The position numbers and the translations under genes are program-made. Positions 1 to 6,175 of a stretch of 9,340 nucleotides of DNA are shown in pieces. The stretch is from an uncultured Eubacterium sp. (lineage in GTDB: Bacteria > Bacillota > Clostridia > Eubacteriales > Eubacteriaceae): contig CACZTE010000066.1 of assembly GCA_902784045.1 (NCBI GenBank), positions 1 through 9,340 on the forward strand. The letters are read 5' to 3'. Under the pieces are notes generated by a model. That model had not been told where the DNA came from. It worked only from the letters and a program-made list of their open reading frames with translations, and made no database searches. Within the stretch, counting starts at the first letter, position 1; every line of letters starts with the position of its first letter.

Positions 1-78
1 CCTTTGTTTTTTTGTTCGTACACGCGGTTTTAAGGATTGAGACAAGGTTGAAAATGTGTTTATTTCAAAAATAAAATA

Positions 79-87
79 TGCTATAAT
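79..87 (+). promoter_or_regulatory. Extended -10 promoter for the purA-carA-carB operon
   Basis: The sequence shows a perfect TATAAT at 82-87 preceded by TG plus one base (79-81), the extended -10 form that can work with a weak -35. The -35 position (about 59-64, TTTATT) is a poor match, and a TTGAAA at 48-53 is too far upstream for normal spacing. Transcription would start near 94, giving a leader of about 115 nt before purA. The location upstream of a compact operon and the consensus quality support it; no experimental start is known. Confidence 0.65.
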
Positions 88-117
88 GATAATGGATAGA
101 ATCGCACTTAATTCACA

Positions 118-165
118 GCGTCTTTTAAACCGCAAGCATCGGCTGCCAATCAAGACGCGCTTTTT
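118..165 (+). promoter_or_regulatory. Leader hairpin followed by T run, possible attenuator
   Basis: A perfect 7-bp inverted repeat (GCGTCTT at 118-124, AAGACGC at 152-158) encloses a 27-nt loop and is followed, after GC, by five T residues (161-165). The loop itself can form a small stem around 132-146. This has the layout of a weak intrinsic terminator inside the purA leader and could be an attenuator. It does not match the purine riboswitch as I know it, and no PyrR-type binding loop is evident. The long loop makes it weaker than the terminator after carB, so the role is inferred. Confidence 0.3.
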
Positions 166-207
166 GATAGAATGTATACGCGCTTTTCGCGCGGGAAGGG
201 AAGTTTT

Positions 208-1479
208 ATGTCTATTACTGTTTTGGTCGGCGCTCAGTGGGGCGACGAAGGAAAAGGCAAGATTATTGACTATCTGGCGGAAAAACAGGATTTGGTCGTA
301 CGCTTTCAAGGCGGCGACAATGCCGGACATACTGTCATTAACGACAAGGGTGTTTTTAAAATGCATCTTGTCCCCAGCGGTATCTTTAATGAACACGGCG
401 CTTGTCTGATCGGAACGGGAACCGTGATTAATCCCGATGTGCTCATGGCCGAAATGGCGGAAATCGAAGCCGGCGGCGTGGATGTAAGCCGATTATATAT
501 TTCTGGCAAAGCTCACATTTTGATGCCCTATCATCAGGAACTGGACGCGCTGATGGAAGCCGCCGGCGGCATCGGCACCACTAAACGCGGTATCGGCGTG
601 GCTTACGCTTTCAAAATGCTCCGTAAAAATCTCCGGATGGAGGATTTGTTCGATTTGGAAAAAGCGAACGCTAAGATGGAGTCTTACCTTGGCGTTGTGA
701 ACAATATGCTTGCCGCCTATAATGCGGCGCCGGTGGATATGGCGCAAGTGCGCGAGAAACTTTCGACATGGGCGGCGTTTTTTACGCCGAGAATCGTCGA
801 GCCCATTTCTTTTGTTCACAAGTATATCAACGAAGATAAAAATATGCTTTTCGAAGGGCAGTTAGCTGCCATGAAAGACATCGATCAGGGTATATATCCC
901 TATGTCACATCCTCCTGCCCGTCGGCTGCTTACGCCGCGGTCTCCGGCGGTTTCCCCGCCAAAAAAATCGACAAAGTCATCGGCGTCGCCAAGGCTTTTT
1001 CCTCTGCCGTTGGCGACGGACCTTTTCCCACTGAAGATCCCGACAACGCGCAAATGGCCATCATTCGCGGGAAGGGCGACAAACCCGACGATGAATTCGG
1101 CGCCCGCACCGGACGTTCCCGCAGACTCGGTTGGCTTGATTTGCCCATTCTCCGCTACACGACCATGGTGAACGGCTTTGATGAAATTGCGCTGTGCAAA
1201 ATCGATAAGCTTGACAAGCTTGAATCCATCAAAGTCTGCGTCGCTTATGAACTGGACGGCAAACGCATCATTGATTTGCCCAGTACCGATGATCTTGAAC
1301 GGGTCAAGCCGATTTACGAAGAGCTTCCCGGATGGAACGAACCCACCGGCGGAATCCGCAAAATCGCCGATTTGCCCGAAAACGCTAAAGCTTATATTAA
1401 GTTCATCGAAGATTATGTCGGCGCGCCGATCAAATATGTCGGCGTCGGACCGGGACGGGAAGATTTGGCTGTTCTTTAA
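208..1479 (+). CDS. purA: Adenylosuccinate synthetase, divergent clostridial-type
   Basis: Catalyses IMP + L-aspartate + GTP to adenylosuccinate, the committed step to AMP, in the cytosol. The ATG at 208 is chosen over an in-frame ATG at 172 because it directly starts the conserved N-terminus (MSITVLVGAQWGDEGKGK) and has a GGAAGGG ribosome site at about 194-200. It gives 423 residues, close to the family's roughly 430. Visible motifs are WGDEGKGK with catalytic Asp13, NAGHT with catalytic His41, GTTKRG (123-128), Arg139 for IMP, VTSS (233-236), the TGRSRR aspartate loop (301-306) and the K331-x-D333 guanine-specificity pair. Departures from the E. coli enzyme include EGQL where EGAQG is usual, so the IMP-contacting Gln becomes Leu219, and Arg300 in the aspartate loop. 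From memory, some clostridial PurA proteins share the EGQL form. It is the first gene of the operon, 39 bases before carA. Confidence 0.93.
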   Translation: MSITVLVGAQWGDEGKGKIIDYLAEKQDLVVRFQGGDNAGHTVINDKGVFKMHLVPSGIFNEHGACLIGTGTVINPDVLMAEMAEIEAGGVDVSRLYISGKAHILMPYHQELDALMEAAGGIGTTKRGIGVAYAFKMLRKNLRMEDLFDLEKANAKMESYLGVVNNMLAAYNAAPVDMAQVREKLSTWAAFFTPRIVEPISFVHKYINEDKNMLFEGQLAAMKDIDQGIYPYVTSSCPSAAYAAVSGGFPAKKIDKVIGVAKAFSSAVGDGPFPTEDPDNAQMAIIRGKGDKPDDEFGARTGRSRRLGWLDLPILRYTTMVNGFDEIALCKIDKLDKLESIKVCVAYELDGKRIIDLPSTDDLERVKPIYEELPGWNEPTGGIRKIADLPENAKAYIKFIEDYVGAPIKYVGVGPGREDLAVL

Positions 1480-1518
1480 ACCGTATCATCAACATGCATC
1501 AGGAAGCGAGAGGTAATT

Positions 1519-2637
1519 ATGTCATATTTTAAAAACGATAAGCGCGCCTACATTTTGCTGGCCGACGGCACCGTTTATGAGGGGTATCACTTCGGTGTCG
1601 AAGGCACGACCTTTGGCGAGGTGGTGTTCACCACCGGCATGACGGGGTATTTGGAGGTGTTGACCGACCCGTCATATTGCGGACAGATTGTTCTGCAGAC
1701 CTATCCTTTAATCGGCAATTACGGCGTCAACACCGCGGATATGGAAAGCGAAAAGAGCTGGGTGGCCGGTTATATCGTTAAGGAATGGTGTGAGGAACCA
1801 TCCAATTTCAGAAACGCGGGAACCATCAACGATTTTTTGGTTTCTCAAAAGGTTGTCGGCATTTGGGGCGTTGACACCAGAGCCATAACCCGCCGGATTC
1901 GCGAATACGGCACCGTCGGCGGATGTATTACCACGGAAAACGTCTATGATAAGAAGGATGAACTCCTTGCAGCCATCAAAGCCAACCGCGTTGAAAAACC
2001 AGTGCAGGCCGTCACCTGCACCGAAAAGGGTTGGTATTACACCCGGGAAAATCGAGCTAATCACGTCGCGCTGATGGATTACGGCTATAAGCACAATATC
2101 CTGCACAAGCTTTTGGAATTCGGTTGTAATGTCACGGTCATGCCCGCCAATTCGGACATCAACGACATCAGACGGCTGAATCCCGACGGCATTATGCTCT
2201 CCAACGGCCCCGGAGATCCGATGGACAATCCGGAAATCATTGAAAACATAAAAGATTTTATTGATTACGGCAAACCGATTTTCGGCATTTGTCTCGGCCA
2301 TCAATTACTTGCCATCGCCCGCGGCGCCAAAACCGTCAAACTCAAATATGGTCATCGGGGACTCAATCAGCCCGTCAAAGACTTGGACCGCGACCGGGTT
2401 TATATCACCAGTCAAAATCATGGATACGCTGTGGTGTCGGACAGTCTGCCCGAAGGCGCCGGCCGCGTGACCCACGTCAATGTCAATGACGGCACCTGCG
2501 AAGGCATCGATTATCCCGATATTCATGCCTTTACCGTGCAATTTCACCCCGAAGCCAGCGCAGGCCCCAACGACACCGGCTATCTGTTTGAAAAATTCTG
2601 TGATTTAATGGAAAGGGGACAACAAGGATGCCTCTAG
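1519..2637 (+). CDS. carA: Carbamoyl-phosphate synthase small (glutaminase) subunit
   Basis: Hydrolyses glutamine and channels ammonia to CarB for carbamoyl phosphate, the precursor of pyrimidines and arginine, in the cytosol. The protein has 372 residues, normal for the family (E. coli about 382). The N-terminal CPSase small-chain domain (about 10-140) contains the typical TGMTGYLEVLTDPSY and YPLIGNYG segments. The class I glutamine amidotransferase domain (about 180-365) carries the nucleophile elbow GICLGHQ with Cys258 and the HPE motif with His343 and Glu345, so the triad is complete. The start is supported by a GAGAGG ribosome site at about 1508-1513. The stop lies inside carB, with the two frames overlapping by 10 bases, which suggests translational coupling. 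Nothing in it looks truncated. The sequence does not show whether the product serves pyrimidine or arginine synthesis (a pyrAA alternative name is possible). Confidence 0.97.
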   Translation: MSYFKNDKRAYILLADGTVYEGYHFGVEGTTFGEVVFTTGMTGYLEVLTDPSYCGQIVLQTYPLIGNYGVNTADMESEKSWVAGYIVKEWCEEPSNFRNAGTINDFLVSQKVVGIWGVDTRAITRRIREYGTVGGCITTENVYDKKDELLAAIKANRVEKPVQAVTCTEKGWYYTRENRANHVALMDYGYKHNILHKLLEFGCNVTVMPANSDINDIRRLNPDGIMLSNGPGDPMDNPEIIENIKDFIDYGKPIFGICLGHQLLAIARGAKTVKLKYGHRGLNQPVKDLDRDRVYITSQNHGYAVVSDSLPEGAGRVTHVNVNDGTCEGIDYPDIHAFTVQFHPEASAGPNDTGYLFEKFCDLMERGQQGCL

Positions 2638-5600
2638 CAAAAGATCTTAAAAAAGTACTCGTCATCGGCTCCGGACCCATTGTCATCGGACAGGCGGCGG
2701 AATTTGATTACGCCGGCACCCAGGCATGTAAGGCGCTGCGCGCCGCTGGCCTCAATGTTGTACTGATTAACTCCAATCCCGCGACCATCATGACCGACAA
2801 GGCCATGGCCGACGAGATTTATATCGAACCGCTGACCTTAGATGTTGTCAAACGCGTTATCATTAAAGAAAAGCCAGATGGCATTCTCTCAACTTTGGGC
2901 GGTCAAACGGGCTTAAACTTGTCCATGCAGCTGGCGAAGGAAGGCTTCCTTGAAGAGCACGGCGTGAGACTTTTGGGTGCTGATGTCGACACCATCGATA
3001 TGGCCGAGGACAGACAATCCTTTAAAGACGCTATGCGCTCCATCGGCGAGCCCACCATACCCTCCAAAGTGGTGGAGAGTGTCAAAGACGCTGTGGAATT
3101 CGCAGACCGCATCGGTTATCCCGTCATTGTGCGCCCTGCTTTTACCTTAGGCGGAACCGGCGGCGGCATCGCGAACAACGCCGAAGAACTCGACCATATC
3201 GCGACGAGAGGCCTTCGCTTATCCCCGATTCATCAGGTGCTCATCGAGCGCGGTATCGCCGGATGGAAAGAAATCGAATTTGAAGTGATGCGCGACGGCA
3301 AAGGCAATGTCATCACCGTTTGCTCCATGGAAAACTTTGACCCCGTGGGCATTCATACTGGCGATTCCATCGTCGTCGCACCCTGCCAGACCTTATCCGA
3401 TAAAGAATACCAGATGCTTCGCACCTCGGCGCTGAAAATCATCTCAACCTTGGGCGTCGAAGGAGGCTGCAACTGTCAGTTTGCCCTCGATCCTGAAAAC
3501 TTTAATTACGCCGTCATCGAAGTCAATCCCCGGGTGTCCCGCTCGTCGGCGCTGGCTTCCAAAGCGACGGGTTATCCCATCGCCAAAATGGCGTCGCTCA
3601 TTGCCGTGGGCTTTAGCCTCGATGAAATTGTCAATGACATCACCGGCAAGACAACTGCCTGTTTTGAGCCCGTGATTGACTACATTGTCGTCAAGTTCCC
3701 GCGCTGGCCCTTTGACAAATTTGTTTATGCTCAGCGCACACTCGGCACTCAGATGAAAGCCACCGGCGAAATCATGGCCATCGGCAACAGCTTTGAACAC
3801 GCGATGATGAAAGCCGTCCGCTCTATTGAACTGGGATTTGATACGCTTTCCGTGGATAAATACCGCATGGCTTCCGACGCGGAAATCATGGAAGCGATGG
3901 CCAGAAAAGACGACGAACGCTGTTTTGTGGTCTATGAAGCCCTTTACCGCGGCATGTCCATCGACGATATCAACCGGACCACGATGATTGATCATTGGTT
4001 CCTCGACAAGCTCCGCCATGTGGCGGTTATCGAACACGATCTAACCGAAAAAGGTCTCAACGCCGAAAGACTTCACGTTGCCCGCGAACTGGGATTTTTG
4101 GATTCCACCATCGCCCGGCTGACGGGATATGAATACGATAAAGAAACCTGCAAGATCATTCTTCCTGATGATTTTGAGGATGAGTTTAGCGACGCGCCTT
4201 ACGCGTCCTACAAAATGGTCGATACCTGCGCTGGCGAGTTTAAAGCGGAAACACCGTATTTCTATTCCACCCGCGACTTGGAAAACGAAGCGGAACTGTT
4301 TTTGGAAGAACATCAAGACGACAAAAAACGGGTTCTCGTCTTTGGCTCCGGCCCCATCCGCATCGGTCAGGGCATCGAATTTGACTATTGCTCCGTCCAT
4401 TGCGCCTGGGCGCTTCGCGAGCTTGGCTACGAAGCCATTATCATCAATAACAATCCCGAAACGGTATCCACCGATTTTGACACGTCGGATCGCCTTTATT
4501 TCGAACCGCTGACCGCGGAGGATGTGCGCGCCGTCGTCGAAACGGAAGATCCCATCGGCGCCATTGTGCAGTTCGGCGGTCAAACGGCCATCAAACTCAC
4601 CCAGCATCTTCAGGAAATCAAGGTACCCATCATCGGTACTGATCCTACTTATATCGACGCCGCCGAGGACCGCGAACGCTTTGACGAAGTCCTGGAAGCC
4701 TGCGGCATACCGCGTCCCAAAGGCGATACGGTCTTCACCTGTGAGGAAGCCATCACCGTGGCGGGTCGTCTGGGCTATCCGGTGTTGCTACGCCCATCTT
4801 ATGTGCTCGGGGGTCAGAATATGATTATTGCCCACAATGACGATGATGTGCGCGAATATATGGGGATTATCACTTCTCATGAAATCACAAATCCCGTCCT
4901 CGTCGACAAATATTTGATGGGGAAAGAAGTAGAAGTTGACGCGATTTGCGACGGTACCGATTTCCTTATTCCCGGAATCATGGAACATATCGAAAAGGCC
5001 GGAGTTCATTCAGGAGACTCTATCTCTGTCTATCCCCCGCAGACGCTCAGTGACACCGTCAAGGAGACCATTATCGATTATACCGGCAAGCTCGCCAAGG
5101 CGCTGCACGTCATCGGCCTAGTCAATATTCAATATGTGGTTTATGACGACACAGTCTATGTCATCGAAGTCAATCCTCGTTCCAGTCGGACGGTGCCCTA
5201 TATTTCAAAAGTGACCGATATTCCGATGGTCGACTTGGCCACGCGCATTATGATGGGTGAAAGCCTGGCGGAGATGGGTTATGCCTCCGGCTTGCATCCC
5301 AGCAAAGATCACGTAGCTGTGAAAGTACCGGTGTTCTCCTTCTCCAAACTGGAAGATGTGGATACCCAACTGGGGCCTGAAATGAAATCCACCGGCGAAG
5401 TGCTTGGCGTTGCCACCAATTTCGGCGATGCAGTATATAAAGGCCTTGTGGCCGCCGGCAACGACATGGCCCGTAAAGGCGGCGTGCTCATCACTGTGCG
5501 CGACCGGGATAAAGAAGAAGCTTGCGCCATCGCCAAACGCTTCCATGATATGGGCTTTGTCGTTTACGCCACCGCCGGGACAGCAAAGGCGCTGCATGAC

Positions 5601-5870
5601 TATGGCGTTCCTGCCCATATGGTGCGCAGAATTTCCGAAGCCAAGCCCAACATCGGTGATCTTTTGGAAAACCGTGAAGTCCACTATGTTATCTCCACCT
5701 CCGCCACTGGCCGTCAGCCTCATCGGGATTCAGTGCGCATGCGCAGAAAAACTGTTGAAAGCTCCATCAGTTTGATTACTGCCCTGGATACGGCAAGAGC
5801 CTTGCTCGGTTGTTTGGAATCCGACCGCACCCTGGCGGAAATTCCGCTGATTAATATCAATACGATTTAA
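2628..5870 (+). CDS. carB: Carbamoyl-phosphate synthase large subunit
   Basis: Makes carbamoyl phosphate from bicarbonate, ammonia delivered by CarA and two ATP, in a heterodimer-based cytosolic enzyme. The protein has 1080 residues (E. coli 1073) and shows the family's internal duplication. The first synthetase half starts with VLVIGSGPIVIGQ (10-22) and has an ATP-grasp fold at about 127-340 with RPAFTLGGTGGG, where Arg169 matches E. coli. An oligomerisation domain lies at about 400-550. The second half starts with RVLVFGSGPIRIGQ (about 570), with ATP-grasp at about 680-890 and RPSYVLGG, where Arg722 corresponds to E. coli Arg715. Both EVNPR motifs are intact. A C-terminal MGS-like allosteric domain (about 950-1080) retains Lys962, Thr982 and Thr985. 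It has Arg1001, Ser1023 and Ser1025 where E. coli has Lys993, Asn1015 and Thr1017. The ribosome site GAAAGGGG at 2611-2618 lies within carA. A terminator follows the gene. Confidence 0.97.
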   Translation: MPLAKDLKKVLVIGSGPIVIGQAAEFDYAGTQACKALRAAGLNVVLINSNPATIMTDKAMADEIYIEPLTLDVVKRVIIKEKPDGILSTLGGQTGLNLSMQLAKEGFLEEHGVRLLGADVDTIDMAEDRQSFKDAMRSIGEPTIPSKVVESVKDAVEFADRIGYPVIVRPAFTLGGTGGGIANNAEELDHIATRGLRLSPIHQVLIERGIAGWKEIEFEVMRDGKGNVITVCSMENFDPVGIHTGDSIVVAPCQTLSDKEYQMLRTSALKIISTLGVEGGCNCQFALDPENFNYAVIEVNPRVSRSSALASKATGYPIAKMASLIAVGFSLDEIVNDITGKTTACFEPVIDYIVVKFPRWPFDKFVYAQRTLGTQMKATGEIMAIGNSFEHAMMKAVRSIELGFDTLSVDKYRMASDAEIMEAMARKDDERCFVVYEALYRGMSIDDINRTTMIDHWFLDKLRHVAVIEHDLTEKGLNAERLHVARELGFLDSTIARLTGYEYDKETCKIILPDDFEDEFSDAPYASYKMVDTCAGEFKAETPYFYSTRDLENEAELFLEEHQDDKKRVLVFGSGPIRIGQGIEFDYCSVHCAWALRELGYEAIIINNNPETVSTDFDTSDRLYFEPLTAEDVRAVVETEDPIGAIVQFGGQTAIKLTQHLQEIKVPIIGTDPTYIDAAEDRERFDEVLEACGIPRPKGDTVFTCEEAITVAGRLGYPVLLRPSYVLGGQNMIIAHNDDDVREYMGIITSHEITNPVLVDKYLMGKEVEVDAICDGTDFLIPGIMEHIEKAGVHSGDSISVYPPQTLSDTVKETIIDYTGKLAKALHVIGLVNIQYVVYDDTVYVIEVNPRSSRTVPYISKVTDIPMVDLATRIMMGESLAEMGYASGLHPSKDHVAVKVPVFSFSKLEDVDTQLGPEMKSTGEVLGVATNFGDAVYKGLVAAGNDMARKGGVLITVRDRDKEEACAIAKRFHDMGFVVYATAGTAKALHDYGVPAHMVRRISEAKPNIGDLLENREVHYVISTSATGRQPHRDSVRMRRKTVESSISLITALDTARALLGCLESDRTLAEIPLININTI

Positions 5871-5915
5871 CGGAGCTGTCCTCCGACATCGGGTGATGAA
5901 AATCATTATTATTCC

Positions 5916-5947
5916 AGCGCAGTAGTCAATAGACCGCTGCGCTTTTT
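5916..5947 (+). terminator. Rho-independent terminator after carB
   Basis: The arms AGCGCAG (5916-5922) and CTGCGCT (5937-5943) pair perfectly. The helix can continue after a short mismatch through GTC/GAC (5925-5927 with 5932-5934), closing an AATA tetraloop. Five T residues (5943-5947) follow directly. It sits 46 bases after the carB stop and would end the purA-carA-carB transcript. The T run is short, and the last four T residues also belong to the next hairpin. Confidence 0.8.
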
Positions 5948-5966
5948 GGAATGTGCCATTCCAAAA
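5944..5966. repeat. Perfect 10-bp inverted repeat, 3-nt loop
   Basis: TTTTGGAATG (5944-5953) and CATTCCAAAA (5957-5966) are exact reverse complements around TGC. The left arm begins in the T run of the carB terminator, so the two structures share bases. A second palindrome, AAACCT-A-AGGTTT (5964-5976), overlaps its right end. The element could extend the terminator, stabilise the 3' end of the transcript, or be a protein-binding site for the downstream gene. It has no T run of its own, so I do not call it a separate terminator. Confidence 0.6.
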
Positions 5967-6043
5967 CCTAAGGTTTGATTAAATTTTGACCGCTTTGATG
6001 ATTTGTCATTTATCACCCCATAGTAGCATGGCTTTTTTTCGAA

Positions 6044-6049
6044 TATAAT
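6044..6049 (+). promoter_or_regulatory. Probable -10 element for the secreted protease gene
   Basis: There is a perfect TATAAT at 6044-6049, 48 bases upstream of the start codon, in an AT-rich stretch with a run of seven T residues (6033-6039) just before it. No good -35 is present at 16-18 bases spacing (TAGTAG at 6021-6026), and there is no TGn extension. It is the best candidate in the gap after the carB terminator, and some promoter is needed there if that terminator works. Confidence 0.45.
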
Positions 6050-6097
6050 AAATAGAATCCCTTATCAATCAGCAAATGTAGACGGAAGGAAATAGCA

Positions 6098-6175
6098 ATG
6101 AAAAATTATCGGTACCTGATTATGGTTATATGTTTGACATTGGCATTTTTGCTGGTGTCGGGCGCAACCCTTGCC
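6098..6175 (+). other. Signal peptide of the S8 protease
   Basis: Encodes residues 1-26: a basic start (Lys2, Arg5), a hydrophobic core at about 7-20 (LIMVICLTLAFLLV), and a small-residue A-X-A-like end (ATLA before EDIP). This is a standard Sec signal cleaved by signal peptidase I. There is no Cys at the cleavage point, so it is not a lipoprotein signal. Confidence 0.88.

Noticed and set aside
11..19. Possible PurR-box half-site on the minus strand (ACGAACAAA)
   Set aside because: Only one half-site is visible, with no oppositely oriented partner at the expected spacing.
172..207. Longer purA start at 172
   Set aside because: The extra 12 residues are not conserved-looking, while the ATG at 208 has a good ribosome site and begins the conserved PurA N-terminus.
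1708..2304. Long minus-strand open frame (198 residues) opposite carA
   Set aside because: It lies fully antisense to a conserved gene and its product resembles no known family. Similar antisense frames at 3444-4037, 4041-4607, 5205-5723 and 7691-8323 are rejected for the same reason.
6018..6039. Second terminator before the protease gene (CCAT/ATGG plus T7)
   Set aside because: The stem is only four base pairs, and the T run can be explained as AT-rich promoter DNA.
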